Assembly (NCBI RefSeq): GCF_003065385.1 | Contig: NZ_CP023277.1 | Span: forward strand, 1,580,564 to 1,644,563 | Direction: 5' to 3' | From: Polynucleobacter acidiphobus | Lineage (GTDB): Bacteria > Pseudomonadota > Gammaproteobacteria > Burkholderiales > Burkholderiaceae | Length of the DNA: 64,000 nt | The notes under the pieces: model-generated | Databases searched by the model: none | Told to the model about the DNA's origin: nothing | Seen by the model: only the letters and a program-made list of their open reading frames with translations | Translations under genes and position numbers: made by a program | Part shown: piece by piece, positions 12,953 to 23,317 of the stretch | Layout: each line of letters begins with the position of its first letter | Numbering within the stretch: the first letter of the stretch is position 1

Positions 12953-14530
12953 ATGGGATTTATGAACTTTAGTGGGCTAAGTTGTATTTTTTTAACTCGA
13001 AATCTAGGGTTAGTACTAGCACTTTTCTGCTTCGCCCCTTTTCTTGGTCATGATGCTGCGGCCCAATCTACCCTTCCCACTAGCGTTGAACAGGCGATTA
13101 AACGTAGTGGCATTCCGAAAGATTCGATCAGCATTGCGGTTAGTGAAATTCCATCGGCAGCCAATCCAAAGCTTAGCTCACCTTCGATTATTCGTTGGCG
13201 TGATGAAGTTGCCATGAATCCAGCCTCCACGATTAAATTACTCACCACCTTGGTTGCCCTTGATGTTTTGGGGCCAAAGTACCGATGGAAAACCGAACTC
13301 TTCACCGATGGTGCGATCAAAAATGGGACCTTAAAAGGTAACATCTATTTTGTGGGTCATGGTGATCCCAAATGGATCCCAGAGGAGCTTGATCGCCTAA
13401 CAAAACAATTGCGTGCCCTTGGTATCCAACGCATTGATGGCAATTTGGTTTTTGACCGAAGCGCGTATGCCAAGCAAGTGATGGAAGAGGTCACGATTGA
13501 TGGTGAAACCTTACGCGCCTATAACGTTCCACCTGATCCTTTGTTGTATGCCTTTCGCACCCTCTCTTTTCAGATTAATCCGAATAAAAATGGTGACGGC
13601 TTTCAGATCAGTTATACCCCAAAGTTAGCCCGGCTCACGGTCCAAAATGACATTTTGATGAGCTCGGCTCCATGCGATGGGGCAAAGCGTAATCTCCGCC
13701 TTGAAATGGTTCCCAACCCATTGGAGATGGCAAACTCTCAAGTAAAGAATAAATCCGCAATCCAGTGGCAAGCTATTTTTACCGGCGAACTACCTCAGAA
13801 CTGTCGGGGCGTTACATTCAATGTGGTCAAGTTCGATCCCGATACCTTTCTGACCCTAGGATTTACTGCGGCGTGGGAAGAGGCCGGGGGGCTTTGGGTT
13901 CGCCCACCTCGCGGTCAAGCAGGATCAGTTCCTGTATATGCCCGCCCTCTATTGAGCATTGAAGGTTTAAGTCTTTTAGATGCTGCCGAGGACATTAATA
14001 AGTTCTCAAACAATGTAATGGCCCGACAGGTTTTTTTGACCCTCGCCCTTGAAAAAATTGGTAAGCCTGCTGATATTGAATCAGCAAAAGGTGTGGTGCA
14101 AGCTTGGCTAAATCAGCGCGGATTGGATTTTCCGGAACTCGTGATTGAGAATGGTTCAGGCCTATCCCGTAACGAAGCAATCTCTGCACGCAATCTGAAT
14201 AGCCTCTTGATTTCGGCTCAAAACTTGCCGATTGCCGAGACCTTTGCCGCTACCTTGCCGGCCGCTGGATCCGAGGGAACCATGCGAAACCGCTTGATTA
14301 CTCAACTACGTAAATTTTTACACCTCAAGAAAAAACCAGAGGCCCGCATCAAAACAGGCTCTCTAAACAATGTTCGTACGATCTCGGGTTATGTCTACAG
14401 TAAATCAGGTCGGATCTATGCAGTGACCTCGTTCATCAATGACCCCAAAGCTAATCGAGGCCAAGAGGTGCATGATCAACTGCTCACGTGGTTGCTAGAG
14501 GACGGTCCAGATCCAAAAGATGCGCGCTGA
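12953..14530 (+). CDS. dacB: D-alanyl-D-alanine carboxypeptidase/endopeptidase, PBP4 family
   Basis: A periplasmic class C penicillin-binding protein that trims peptidoglycan crosslinks. All three active-site motifs are present: SxxK as STIK (in MNPASTIKLLTTL), SxN as SRN (in GSGLSRNEA), and KTG in RIKTGSLNN. A signal peptide ending near HDAAAQ is visible. The long reading frame begins at a GTG at 12839, but the signal peptide fits better from ATG 12953 or 12962, neither with a strong ribosome binding site. The last 55 bp overlap the 3' end of the convergent tsaC gene. Confidence 0.9.
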   Translation: MGFMNFSGLSCIFLTRNLGLVLALFCFAPFLGHDAAAQSTLPTSVEQAIKRSGIPKDSISIAVSEIPSAANPKLSSPSIIRWRDEVAMNPASTIKLLTTLVALDVLGPKYRWKTELFTDGAIKNGTLKGNIYFVGHGDPKWIPEELDRLTKQLRALGIQRIDGNLVFDRSAYAKQVMEEVTIDGETLRAYNVPPDPLLYAFRTLSFQINPNKNGDGFQISYTPKLARLTVQNDILMSSAPCDGAKRNLRLEMVPNPLEMANSQVKNKSAIQWQAIFTGELPQNCRGVTFNVVKFDPDTFLTLGFTAAWEEAGGLWVRPPRGQAGSVPVYARPLLSIEGLSLLDAAEDINKFSNNVMARQVFLTLALEKIGKPADIESAKGVVQAWLNQRGLDFPELVIENGSGLSRNEAISARNLNSLLISAQNLPIAETFAATLPAAGSEGTMRNRLITQLRKFLHLKKKPEARIKTGSLNNVRTISGYVYSKSGRIYAVTSFINDPKANRGQEVHDQLLTWLLEDGPDPKDAR

Positions 14531-15552
14531 AGCCGATCGCGTACCGCATCCCACGCCTCGGTCTTTGGAGGGCTTGGGATAAAAATGGCTTGGTATTGGC
14601 CTTGATCAAGATCTCTTAAGAGGCGATAGAGTTGCTTTGCAACTAATGCGGGATCCATCGCAAGTGCTATGAAAGTCAGATTGTTCAAATAGGCTTTGAG
14701 TAGAGCCTCATGCTGTGAATGCTCTTGTTCCCAAACAAGCACAGCAAATTTAGCTTCAGGCGCTTGCCGAATCAAGGAATCGAGTTGCAATGCTAGATCA
14801 GAAACTGAATATAAATACAGAGGGGTATGGGGTGCGTAGTGAGCAAGATGGGTACCTGATACTCGGGGCTGGCTTACTCCACCTCCACCACTCACCACAT
14901 CAATTCTGGTGCTTGCTTTAATCATGGATGGGCTAATTGATCCTGGGCGAAGTAATTTGGGTGACCCTTCGCCAGAGACATCCAAAATGGTTGACTCAAT
15001 TCCATGCTCACAAGACCCGCCATCTAAAATCAATAGATCTGGATTATTTGGAAACTCAGCCTCAACGTCGGCCGCTGAGGTCGGTGAGATACGCCCATAA
15101 CGATTAGCAGATGGTGCGGCAATACCGCCCCCAAAACGTTGCAATATCTCTTGGGTCAATGGATGAGCCGGTGAACGAATCGCCACGGTGGCCTGTCCTC
15201 CAGTGACAGAATCCAAAACCGATTTACTTTTTTCAAAGACCAACGTTAAAGGTCCTGGCCAAAAGTGCTTGATCAAAATCAGTGCGCTCTCCGGGATGTG
15301 CCGAGTCCAGGGGCTTAAGATGGTCAGCCACTCTTGTTCAAGATCTTTGCTGCTACTTGATGGTGCCTGAACATGAACAATCAAGGGATGATCGGTAGGC
15401 CTTCCCTTGAGTTGGTAAATTTTTTGGATTGCATCACGATTACTCGCATCAGCACCCAAACCATATACGGTCTCGGTGGGAATGGCTACAAGCTTCCCAG
15501 TCCGAATTGCATCAAGAGCACAATCGATTAAGGACGAATTCAGCTTGGTCAT
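14476..15552 (-). CDS. tsaC: Threonylcarbamoyl-AMP synthase (Sua5 type)
   Basis: Makes threonylcarbamoyl-AMP from Thr, bicarbonate and ATP, the first step of the t6A modification of tRNAs reading ANN codons. The N-terminal YrdC domain shows GKLVAIPTETVYGLG, YQLKGRP, and APSANRYGRISPT. A C-terminal Sua5 domain (from about residue 230) makes this the long form, 358 residues. ATG 15552 is chosen over TTG 15558. It follows purK by a few bases, at the end of a long leftward operon. The 3' end overlaps dacB by 55 bp on the opposite strand. Confidence 0.93.
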   Translation of the reverse strand: MTKLNSSLIDCALDAIRTGKLVAIPTETVYGLGADASNRDAIQKIYQLKGRPTDHPLIVHVQAPSSSSKDLEQEWLTILSPWTRHIPESALILIKHFWPGPLTLVFEKSKSVLDSVTGGQATVAIRSPAHPLTQEILQRFGGGIAAPSANRYGRISPTSAADVEAEFPNNPDLLILDGGSCEHGIESTILDVSGEGSPKLLRPGSISPSMIKASTRIDVVSGGGGVSQPRVSGTHLAHYAPHTPLYLYSVSDLALQLDSLIRQAPEAKFAVLVWEQEHSQHEALLKAYLNNLTFIALAMDPALVAKQLYRLLRDLDQGQYQAIFIPSPPKTEAWDAVRDRLQRASFGSGPSSSNHVSS

Positions 15553-15560
15553 TCCCAAAT

Positions 15561-16760
15561 TTAAGGATCAATCCCTAAATGCTTGGCAACCTCAGCACAG
15601 GCCCGCTTTGCTTCCTCAATGGTATGGCCCAAACAATTGATATGGCCCATTTTGCGCCCAAGCTTGGGGCTAGCTTTGCCATACAGATGCAATTTAGCAC
15701 TAGGATGATCCAACACTTGATTCCAGGGGGGTTCTTGAGTTATCCCAGAACTAAACCATGCATCACCCAAAATATTGAGCATAGAGACATTGGTCAGCAG
15801 ACGCACATCTCCTAAGGGCAGGCGTGCCATGGCTCTTACTTGTTGCTCAAATTGACTGGTTACACAAGCGTCCATGGTGTAATGCCCTGAGTTATGGGGC
15901 CTTGGCGCAATCTCATTAACGATCACGGTTTGATCATTCAACACAAAGTACTCCACACACAAAACGCCGACATAGCCCATTTCTTCTGCAATCAACTGAC
16001 TGGCACGAATGATTTTAGGTACTAAGCTCGCTGGAAGAGATGGGGATGGAACGGTACTGGTATGCAAAATCCCATTTCGATGTACGTTCTCCGAGATCGG
16101 ATACGCAACGCATTGCCCGTCATGACCGCGCACTACCAATGCTGAAACTTCAAATGCCAGCGGCATCCGTTTTTCAAGTACGCAAGCCACACGACCTAAA
16201 TCCTGCCAAGCCTTAGCTAAATCATTACGTTGATGAACAGTGACCTGTCCCTTGCCGTCATAACCCAAGCGCGCGGTCTTTAAGATCCCTGGAAATAAAT
16301 GATCGGGTAGCTGGGCAAGATCACCTTCTGAACGAATCACTGCATAAGGAGCTGGACCAATCCCGGAGAGGCCTTGGCATTGTTCCAAAAACTGCTTTTC
16401 CACAATTCGGTCTTGTGCGATGGAAACACAAGCACCGCGCGGTGCCACAAAGATCCCTTGTGCTTCAAAATAATCCAGGGTCTTGGCGGGAACGTTCTCA
16501 AACTCAGTACTAATGGTCGCACAAAGTGCTGCCATTTCATGCAATGCGGTTGCATCATCGTAATTGGCGCAAAGATGCTTCTCCGCAACAGCGCCTCCCG
16601 GACTCAAAGGGTCTGGATCCAAAACACAAACCTTATAGCCTAGCGATTGCGCCTCGTGCACAAACATCCGCCCCAATTGACCGCCACCCAAAATACCAAG
16701 CCATGCCGGTGGAAGAATTGCGGATTGATCCTTCAAATTAGTACCTTGCGATGAACTCAT
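15561..16760 (-). CDS. purK: N5-carboxyaminoimidazole ribonucleotide synthase
   Basis: The ATP-grasp enzyme that carboxylates AIR at N5 in purine synthesis. The 399-residue protein has the N-terminal LGILGGGQLGRMFVHEA motif, the ATP-grasp lysine region ILKTARLGYDGKGQ, and FVLNDQTVIVNEIAPRPHNSGHYTMDACVTSQFEQ. It lies 21 bp after purE, which rearranges its product. Confidence 0.96.
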   Translation of the reverse strand: MSSSQGTNLKDQSAILPPAWLGILGGGQLGRMFVHEAQSLGYKVCVLDPDPLSPGGAVAEKHLCANYDDATALHEMAALCATISTEFENVPAKTLDYFEAQGIFVAPRGACVSIAQDRIVEKQFLEQCQGLSGIGPAPYAVIRSEGDLAQLPDHLFPGILKTARLGYDGKGQVTVHQRNDLAKAWQDLGRVACVLEKRMPLAFEVSALVVRGHDGQCVAYPISENVHRNGILHTSTVPSPSLPASLVPKIIRASQLIAEEMGYVGVLCVEYFVLNDQTVIVNEIAPRPHNSGHYTMDACVTSQFEQQVRAMARLPLGDVRLLTNVSMLNILGDAWFSSGITQEPPWNQVLDHPSAKLHLYGKASPKLGRKMGHINCLGHTIEEAKRACAEVAKHLGIDP

Positions 16761-16781
16761 TATGCGTTTGGATTGGGCAAC

Positions 16782-17270
16782 TTAAGGCAACTTCATTGCG
16801 CGGGCAGCTTGGGTTTGCTCCGCACGAAACGCGTGCAATTTTTTAGCCAGCTCCGGATCTGAATGCGCCAACATGCCGACGATATGCAAAGCTGCATTTG
16901 CTGCACCTGCCTCGCCAATCGCAAAGGTTGCTACTGGAATGCCTTTAGGCATCTGCGCGATTGAATACAAAGAATCCTCTCCTCGCAAATACTTGCTGGG
17001 AACAGGCACGCCCCACACCGGCACAATCGTTTTGGATGCCAGCATTCCGGGCAAATGAGCTGCGCCGCCTGCTCCAGCAATGATGGCTCTCAAGCCCCGC
17101 GCCTGCGCAGATTCAGCGTAGGCGAACATTTCGTCGGGCATGCGATGGGCAGACAGCACTTGTTTTTCATAGGCAATCCCAAAATGCTCAAGCATCTGAA
17201 CTGCATGCTGCATCGTATCCCAATCGGAATTGGATCCCATTACTACGCCTACGATGACCGGACTCGTCAT
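16782..17270 (-). CDS. purE: N5-CAIR mutase, catalytic subunit
   Basis: Converts N5-CAIR to CAIR. The 162-residue protein has the class I PurE pattern: VVMGSNSDWDTM (substrate phosphate loop), SAHRMPDEMF with the catalytic His, and AGAGGAAHLPGMLAS. It sits 60 bp after purC and 21 bp before purK, in pathway order. Confidence 0.97.
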   Translation of the reverse strand: MTSPVIVGVVMGSNSDWDTMQHAVQMLEHFGIAYEKQVLSAHRMPDEMFAYAESAQARGLRAIIAGAGGAAHLPGMLASKTIVPVWGVPVPSKYLRGEDSLYSIAQMPKGIPVATFAIGEAGAANAALHIVGMLAHSDPELAKKLHAFRAEQTQAARAMKLP

Positions 17271-17330
17271 GAAAACTCCAAGAATCTCAAAGTTGTATTA
17301 TCGCAGTCTTTATGGGGGTCTAGGCACCCA

Positions 17331-18224
17331 TTACTGGGTTAGGCGCTGCCAGGCTTCACGGTATTTTTCGGCAGTTTTCTGAATAATCTCATCGGGCAAA
17401 TGAGGAGCGGGTGCCGCCTTATTCCAAGGTTGGCCTTCAATCCTGACGGACTCGAGCCAATCACGTAAAAATTGCTTATCAAACGAGGGTGGATTGGATC
17501 CGACTCGATAGGTGTCAGCAGGCCAAAACCGTGAAGAGTCAGCCGTTAGGATCTCATCCATTAAAACTAGCTGTCCTTTAGCATCCAAACCAAACTCAAA
17601 TTTTGTATCGGCAATGATGATTCCGCGCCGACGCGCGTAGTCTGCCGCTTCGGTATACAAACGAATACTGGTGTCCTTAATCTTTTTGGCTAACTCACTT
17701 CCAATGCGACGTTCAACCTCGGCATAAGAAATATTTTCATCGTGATGCCCCATCTCTGCTTTGGCAGCAGGAGTAAAAATAGGCTCTGGTAGTACTTGCG
17801 CATTTTGCATTCCCTTGGGCAAGGCAATTTCACAAACAGAACCGGTCTCTTGATAGTCTTTCCAGCCACTACCCGCTAAATACCCCCTGACAACCGCCTC
17901 AACTAAGATTGGCGTCAAGCGCTTGGCAACTACAGCCCGACCACGCACTTGATCAATCTCAGATGGGTCAACTACGGTCGCAGGATCAACACCGGTCAAG
18001 TGATTGGGGATGACATGGGCCAAATGAGAAAACCAAAAATTACTCATTTGATTGAGTACAACACCTTTCTCAGGAATGGCTTCCTGCATCACCACATCGA
18101 AGGCGGAGATACGATCACTCGTAATCATTAATAAATGATCCTGATCGATCGCATAAACATCGCGCACCTTACCTCGCGAGACTAATGGCAGCGAGGAAAT
18201 TGAAGTGGTGTGTAATGCATTCAT
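17331..18224 (-). CDS. purC: SAICAR synthase
   Basis: Joins CAIR and aspartate using ATP to form SAICAR. The 297-residue protein is the longer SAICAR synthase form found in betaproteobacteria and yeast. Visible motifs are [12 protein letters not shown] near the N-terminus, [14 protein letters not shown], and DTKFEFG with the following [12 protein letters not shown]. It starts 2 bp after pyk, so the glycolytic and purine genes are likely co-transcribed. Confidence 0.96.
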   Translation of the reverse strand: MNALHTTSISSLPLVSRGKVRDVYAIDQDHLLMITSDRISAFDVVMQEAIPEKGVVLNQMSNFWFSHLAHVIPNHLTGVDPATVVDPSEIDQVRGRAVVAKRLTPILVEAVVRGYLAGSGWKDYQETGSVCEIALPKGMQNAQVLPEPIFTPAAKAEMGHHDENISYAEVERRIGSELAKKIKDTSIRLYTEAADYARRRGIIIADTKFEFGLDAKGQLVLMDEILTADSSRFWPADTYRVGSNPPSFDKQFLRDWLESVRIEGQPWNKAAPAPHLPDEIIQKTAEKYREAWQRLTQ

Positions 18225-18226
18225 GA

Positions 18227-19663
18227 TTAACGAACTTTAATAATTTTCAAGGTATTGGTGCCGCCAGGCTGATCCATTGGCTCACCGATCGTTAAAACAA
18301 TCGTGTCACCTGATTTCACAACCCCTAACTTCTTTAAACGCTCTTCAACCTGCAGCAAAGCGACTTCACGATCAGCTCCTTTGCCAATACTAAAAGGCCT
18401 GACATTGCGATACGTGCTTAAGGCGCGCTGGGTTTCCACGCGACTAGTCAGTGCGAATATGGGCACTCGAATGTTATGTCGACTCATCCAAATCGGCGTT
18501 GAGCCAGAGTCAGTCAAAGCCGCAATTGCTGTGGCGTTGAGATGATGAGCTGTAAAGAGTGCACCAAGTGCGATCGCTTGATCAATCCGTTCAAAGCGCT
18601 GGTCCAAGAAGTCTGTGTCCAAGTGAACCACTTCGGATTTTTCTGCTTCGATGCAAATAGCAGCCATCTGCTCAATGGTCTTCACTGGGAACTGGCCGGT
18701 GGCTGATTCTGCTGAGAGCATCACCGCATCGGTGCCATCCAATACCGCATTCGCTACATCGCTCACCTCAGCGCGAGTGGGTACTGGGGCACTAATCATC
18801 GACTCCATCATTTGGGTCGCAGTGATCGTAAATTTATTGGCATCCAAGGCCATTCGAATCATGCGCTTTTGCAATGCAGGTACTGCCGGATTACCAACTT
18901 CAATTGCCAAATCACCACGCGCCACCATGATGCCGTCGCTCTCATCAATAATGCTTTGCAGGGCTTCGGTAACGATCGCCTCGGCACGTTCGACTTTTGC
19001 AATCAGGCGGGCTTTGCCCTTGCCATGCTTCGCACTGGCAGCATCGGCTAACTTGCGGGCATAAGCCATATCGGCCCCATCCTTGGGAAAGCTAATCGCT
19101 AAGAAATCAATCCCCATGGAAATCGCAGCATCTAAATCAGCAATATCTTTCTCGGTGAGAGCGGGTGCTGTTAAGCCGCCGCCAGCACGATTAATGCCTT
19201 TGTTATTCGATAAAGGGCCGCCGCTCTCTACCCGGGTGTAAATTTCTCCACCCTTGACTTGGTCGACTACTAAGACAATCAAACCGTCATTGAGTAAAAG
19301 TCGATCACCCGCCTCTACATCGTTGGGTAAATTTTTGTAATCCAGTCCCACCCGCTCTTCATTACCAAGCTCACAGTTGACGTCCAAAATGAAGCGAGCA
19401 CCCTCTTGAAGAATGACTTTTCCATTGGCAAACTTACCCACCCGAATCTTCGGGCCCTGCAAATCAGCCATGATGCCCACTTCACGATCAAGCTCTTTCG
19501 ATATCTGACGCACCAGGTCATAACGTGCCTGATGATCAGCAACGGTTCCATGTGAAAAATTAAGACGAACCACATTGAGTCCCGCACGAATCATGTCACG
19601 CAAGACCTCGGGCTTCTCGGACGCAGGCCCCAGCGTGGCAATAATTTTGGTAGCTCGTTGCAT
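18227..19663 (-). CDS. pyk: Pyruvate kinase
   Basis: Transfers phosphate from phosphoenolpyruvate to ADP in the last step of glycolysis. The 478-residue protein has [34 protein letters not shown], the active-site Lys region [25 protein letters not shown], and the family signature around [10 protein letters not shown]. It lies 2 bp downstream of pgk. Confidence 0.97.
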   Translation of the reverse strand: MQRATKIIATLGPASEKPEVLRDMIRAGLNVVRLNFSHGTVADHQARYDLVRQISKELDREVGIMADLQGPKIRVGKFANGKVILQEGARFILDVNCELGNEERVGLDYKNLPNDVEAGDRLLLNDGLIVLVVDQVKGGEIYTRVESGGPLSNNKGINRAGGGLTAPALTEKDIADLDAAISMGIDFLAISFPKDGADMAYARKLADAASAKHGKGKARLIAKVERAEAIVTEALQSIIDESDGIMVARGDLAIEVGNPAVPALQKRMIRMALDANKFTITATQMMESMISAPVPTRAEVSDVANAVLDGTDAVMLSAESATGQFPVKTIEQMAAICIEAEKSEVVHLDTDFLDQRFERIDQAIALGALFTAHHLNATAIAALTDSGSTPIWMSRHNIRVPIFALTSRVETQRALSTYRNVRPFSIGKGADREVALLQVEERLKKLGVVKSGDTIVLTIGEPMDQPGGTNTLKIIKVR

Positions 19664-19665
19664 GA

Positions 19666-20877
19666 TTACTCCTTCGCGCGCTCTGCAAGCACGGCAAATG
19701 CAGGTAGGGTTTTGCCCTCAAGAAACTCCAAGAACGCCCCGCCTCCGGTTGAAATGTAGTCCACTTGATTCTCGATGCCGTACTTTGCAATGGCGGCCAA
19801 GGTATCCCCACCACCAGCAATCGAGAATGCTGGTGAGTGGGCAATGGCTGCTGCAATCATTTTGGTGCCGCCTCCAAACTGATCGATTTCAAATACGCCT
19901 AAAGGGCCATTCCAAACAATCGTGCCGGCATGCGCCAACATCATCGATAGTTGTGCGGCTGTTTTGGGACCAACATCCAAAATCATGTCGTCTGGCGCCA
20001 CTTCGTCGACAGGCACCCGATTGGCTCTGGCTAAAGGCGATAACTCATTGGCAACCACCACGTCCTCAGGAATTGGCACGCGTGCCCCACGCTTTTCCAT
20101 GAGCGCAATAATTTCTTTAGCTTCATTCACCAAATCTGGCTCAGCCAGCGACTTACCAATATTGATACCTTTAGCCAATAAAAAGGTGTTGGCAATCCCG
20201 CCACCAACAATTAATTCATCAACTTTCTCGGCGAGCGACTTCAGAATGGTCAATTTAGTTGATACCTTAGAACCCGCCACAATGGCAACCAGCGGCCTTC
20301 TGGGTTCTGCTAATGCTCGACTCAAAGCATCGAGCTCAGCAGCCATTAGAGGGCCAGCACACGCGACCTTAGCAAACCGGGCAATACCATGCGTTGTGGC
20401 TTCAGCGCGATGCGCCGTGCCAAATGCATCATTGACGTAGACATCGCATAAGGCAGCCATTTTTTTGGCTAATTCATCCGTATTCTTTTTCTCACCCACA
20501 TTGACCCGACAGTTTTCCAAAAGAACCAGATCGCCTGGGTTCAGTTCAAAACCACCGTCAACCCAATTGCTAATTAATGGAACCTTACGATTTAAGATCT
20601 CCGCAATGCGATGGGCAATTGGTGCCAAACTATCTTCCGCCTTAAACACTCCTTCGCTAGGCCGACCCAAATGAGAGGTCACCATCACCGCTGCTCCGCC
20701 ATCCAAACACATCTGAATCGCCGGGATCGATGCCCGAATCCGCGTATCTTCGGTAATGTTGCCAGCCTCATCTTGAGGGACGTTCAAATCAGCACGGATA
20801 AATACCCGTTTACCTCTGAGCTGACCAGATGCTGCGAGATCGCTAAGGCGCTTTACATGAAGCAAAGTGGTGGACAT
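19666..20877 (-). CDS. pgk: Phosphoglycerate kinase
   Basis: Interconverts 1,3-bisphosphoglycerate and 3-phosphoglycerate with ADP/ATP. The 403-residue protein begins with the [12 protein letters not shown] segment, has [28 protein letters not shown], and the C-terminal nucleotide-site loop [14 protein letters not shown]. It is first in the pgk-pyk-purC run. About 50 bp separate it from azlD upstream, where its promoter may lie. Confidence 0.97.
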   Translation of the reverse strand: MSTTLLHVKRLSDLAASGQLRGKRVFIRADLNVPQDEAGNITEDTRIRASIPAIQMCLDGGAAVMVTSHLGRPSEGVFKAEDSLAPIAHRIAEILNRKVPLISNWVDGGFELNPGDLVLLENCRVNVGEKKNTDELAKKMAALCDVYVNDAFGTAHRAEATTHGIARFAKVACAGPLMAAELDALSRALAEPRRPLVAIVAGSKVSTKLTILKSLAEKVDELIVGGGIANTFLLAKGINIGKSLAEPDLVNEAKEIIALMEKRGARVPIPEDVVVANELSPLARANRVPVDEVAPDDMILDVGPKTAAQLSMMLAHAGTIVWNGPLGVFEIDQFGGGTKMIAAAIAHSPAFSIAGGGDTLAAIAKYGIENQVDYISTGGGAFLEFLEGKTLPAFAVLAERAKE

Positions 20878-20926
20878 AGACGATTAATTTTGGAGAAATT
20901 AGAGTATTTGAAGTGGGAGTTCCATT

Positions 20927-21274
20927 TTAGAGCCAGTAACGCACCAAACTAAACACCGTCATACCTAAAATAAGGGTTGGCAGCATCTGACGAGTCCAGA
21001 AGTAGGCCAAAAAACCTGCTAATCCACCCCAAAGATTGGGGGATTTCCAGTCCATTTGACTAATTTCAGCTGCTCCAGGGGGCAAAATCAGCTCAGGTGC
21101 CACGATGCCCACAATCGCCGCTAAGGGTGCATAGCGAATCGCTCGCAGAACCAACTCGGGCACCTGAACCCGTGCGCCCAAGAACACAAAGAAAGCCCGG
21201 GTTAAAAGGGTCACGAGGGCCATCCCCCCAATCAGTAAGGCAATCTCAAAAGAGCCTAAGGAGTCTGGCCTCAT
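20927..21274 (-). CDS. azlD: AzlD-family small subunit of a branched-chain amino acid exporter
   Basis: A 115-residue inner-membrane protein with about four hydrophobic segments, matching the AzlD family (LLTRAFFVFLGARVQVP; RAIRYAPLAAIVGIVAPELI; WGGLAGFLAYFWTR). Its ATG overlaps the azlC stop codon by 4 bp, indicating translational coupling. AzlCD pairs export branched-chain amino acids or analogues; the actual substrate here is inferred from the family. Confidence 0.85.
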   Translation of the reverse strand: MRPDSLGSFEIALLIGGMALVTLLTRAFFVFLGARVQVPELVLRAIRYAPLAAIVGIVAPELILPPGAAEISQMDWKSPNLWGGLAGFLAYFWTRQMLPTLILGMTVFSLVRYWL

Positions 21275-22032
21275 CGCATTGCCTTGGGTGAGCGGTCGGC
21301 CAAGATTCCAACTATGATGGCTGCCAAAATGGCAACCGTCAAATTCAGCTTGAGCGGCAAGCTATAGGTCAAGATAGCAACAATCGCGGCAACAATTGCT
21401 GCCCAACGGGCTGCTCGATGATCCAGCATCGGGACAATCACCGCAATTAAGGCCAAGGTCCCGGCAAACTCCATCCCCCAATCATCCGGAATTTGACTTG
21501 CCCCTAGGATGCCTAGAATCGAACCAACCTGCCAAATGCCCCAATTGCCAGTGGCAAGCCCATACATGAAGTAAGTGCGGTAATACGAATCGTTCTTCCG
21601 CTCGGACACCGCTTGCACCTCGGGAAAACGGCTGGTGTACATCAAGTACCCAAAATCCGCTGTGAAATACCCCAAGATGGCTCTGCGCCAAGCGGGTAAA
21701 TGAGAAAAGTGAGCTTGCACGCCAATGCTAAAAATCACAAAACGCAAGTTCACGATGAATGCGGTGATCAGAATCGTAAAGACTGAAAATCCTGCCCCAA
21801 TCAGCGGAAGTGCGGCAAGCTGAGCGGAGCCCGCAAAGACGAATAAAGTCATCCCCAGCGCCTGCTCGGTTGTCAGGGCCGATTTACCCATCGCTAACCC
21901 GGTCACCGCGCCCCAGCTAAAGATAGCAAGAGCCGAGCGTGACATGGTTTTCAGCCCATCACGCCAAGCGGATTGCTGTTGCTGGTTCCAGCCCGAGTAA
22001 GGTAATTTAGCAGTCAGGCGAGCGAAATCCAT
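21271..22032 (-). CDS. azlC: AzlC-family transporter large subunit
   Basis: This 253-residue multi-span membrane protein is the large AzlC subunit. The motifs WGAVTGLAMGKSALTTEQALGMTLFVFAGSAQLAALPL and the following NLRFVIFSIGVQAHF region are typical. The ATG at 22032 (MDFARLT) is preferred over a TTG ten codons upstream. It is translationally coupled to azlD and divergent from ilvE, a branched-chain aminotransferase, which fits a role in branched-chain amino acid balance. Confidence 0.85.
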   Translation of the reverse strand: MDFARLTAKLPYSGWNQQQQSAWRDGLKTMSRSALAIFSWGAVTGLAMGKSALTTEQALGMTLFVFAGSAQLAALPLIGAGFSVFTILITAFIVNLRFVIFSIGVQAHFSHLPAWRRAILGYFTADFGYLMYTSRFPEVQAVSERKNDSYYRTYFMYGLATGNWGIWQVGSILGILGASQIPDDWGMEFAGTLALIAVIVPMLDHRAARWAAIVAAIVAILTYSLPLKLNLTVAILAAIIVGILADRSPKAMR

Positions 22033-22159
22033 AGATGGGCTGATTATAGAAAGCCCGGCCAATTAGGCGGCAGACCAAGCGATTCCTCTGCTCTACAATA
22101 AGCTTCTAGGGCTAAATTGCATAAACAATCTGCAAGCCCGCCACAACATAAAGGTGCTA

Positions 22160-23098
22160 ATGATGTCGATGTCTGACCGCGATGGAGTTATTTGGTTCGA
22201 TGGCAAGATGGTCCCCTGGCGGGATGCCAATATTCATGTGCTAACGCATAGCCTTCACTACGGGATGGGTATCTTTGAGGGCATTCGTGCCTACAAGACC
22301 GAAAATGGCACGGCGGTGTTTCGCTTGGCCGAACATGTCAAGCGCCTCTTTAATGGCCTAAAGATTTTTCAGATGAAAATCGAGTACACCGAAGAGCAAA
22401 TCGCCCAAGCCATTCTTCAAGTCGTGCGCGATAACAAACTGGCCTCGTGCTATATCCGCCCCATTATTTTTATTGGCTCAGAAAAATTGGGTATTTCGCC
22501 AACGGGCAATAAAGTGCATACGGCTATTGCAGCCTGGCAATGGGGTGCCTACCTTGGCGAAGATGGCATTAACAAAGGGATTCGGGTCAAAACCTCATCC
22601 TTTACCCGTCACTTCGTGAACTCTTCCTTAGTTCGCGCAAAAGCCTCTGGTTACTACATTAATTCCATCTTGGCACATCAAGAAGTGGCCGCTAATGGCT
22701 ACGATGAGGCCCTCCTATTGGATACCGAAGGCTATGTCTCTGAGGGTTCAGGCGAGAACATGTTCATGGTACGCAATGGCATCGTCTTCACCCCTGATCT
22801 CGCGTCCTGTCTTGATGGCATTACCCGAGACTCGATCATCCGCATTGCCAAAGACCTAGGATTTGAGGTTCGAGAAAAACGCATCACCCGTGATGAGGTG
22901 TACTCGGCCGATGAAGCCTTCTTTACCGGCACCGCAGCTGAGGTAACCCCAATTCGTGAGCTGGATGATCGAACCATTGGCGATGGCAAACGTGGTCCGA
23001 TTACCAAACAAATTCAGGATGTCTTTTTCGATACGGTATATGGTCGTAACGATCGTTATCGTGCTTGGTTAACCACTGTCAAATTTAGATTGCTATGA
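22160..23098 (+). CDS. ilvE: Branched-chain amino acid aminotransferase
   Basis: A PLP-dependent fold-type IV transaminase that makes Val, Leu and Ile from their 2-oxo acids. The 312-residue protein shows IWFDGKMVPWRDA, HYGMGIFEGIRAY, the PLP lysine in VRAKASGYYINS, EALLLDTEGYVSEGSGENMF and the late FFTGTAAEVTPI motif. An AAGG five bases before ATG 22160 supports that start. The stop overlaps the next gene by 4 bp. Confidence 0.95.
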   Translation: MMSMSDRDGVIWFDGKMVPWRDANIHVLTHSLHYGMGIFEGIRAYKTENGTAVFRLAEHVKRLFNGLKIFQMKIEYTEEQIAQAILQVVRDNKLASCYIRPIIFIGSEKLGISPTGNKVHTAIAAWQWGAYLGEDGINKGIRVKTSSFTRHFVNSSLVRAKASGYYINSILAHQEVAANGYDEALLLDTEGYVSEGSGENMFMVRNGIVFTPDLASCLDGITRDSIIRIAKDLGFEVREKRITRDEVYSADEAFFTGTAAEVTPIRELDDRTIGDGKRGPITKQIQDVFFDTVYGRNDRYRAWLTTVKFRLL

Positions 23099-23292
23099 GT
23101 GATTTAAACGAACTGAATGCGGTCATGGTTCACGGCAATGACTTGCCGCTGCATTGTCCAACCAAAGATACTCCCGCCTGGAACTATCACCCACGTGTTT
23201 TTCTGGATATTTTGGCTACCGGTCAGGTGAAATGCCCCTATTGCGGCACTGAATACCACTTGATTACTGGCACCGAACCCCACGGCCACTGA
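23095..23292 (+). CDS. Zinc-finger CHCC domain protein
   Basis: A 65-residue protein with LHCPTKD, the VFLDI segment, then QVKCPYCGTEYHL, matching the CHCC zinc-finger family related to the mitochondrial complex I subunit NDUFS6. The likely metal ligands are the cysteines in PLHCP and CPYC plus a nearby histidine. It overlaps ilvE by 4 bp and precedes waaF by 25 bp, an arrangement I recall as common in Burkholderiales. Its role is not established. Confidence 0.85.
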   Translation: MSDLNELNAVMVHGNDLPLHCPTKDTPAWNYHPRVFLDILATGQVKCPYCGTEYHLITGTEPHGH

Positions 23293-23317
23293 TATTGGCC
23301 CGAAACGGGGCTACGCT

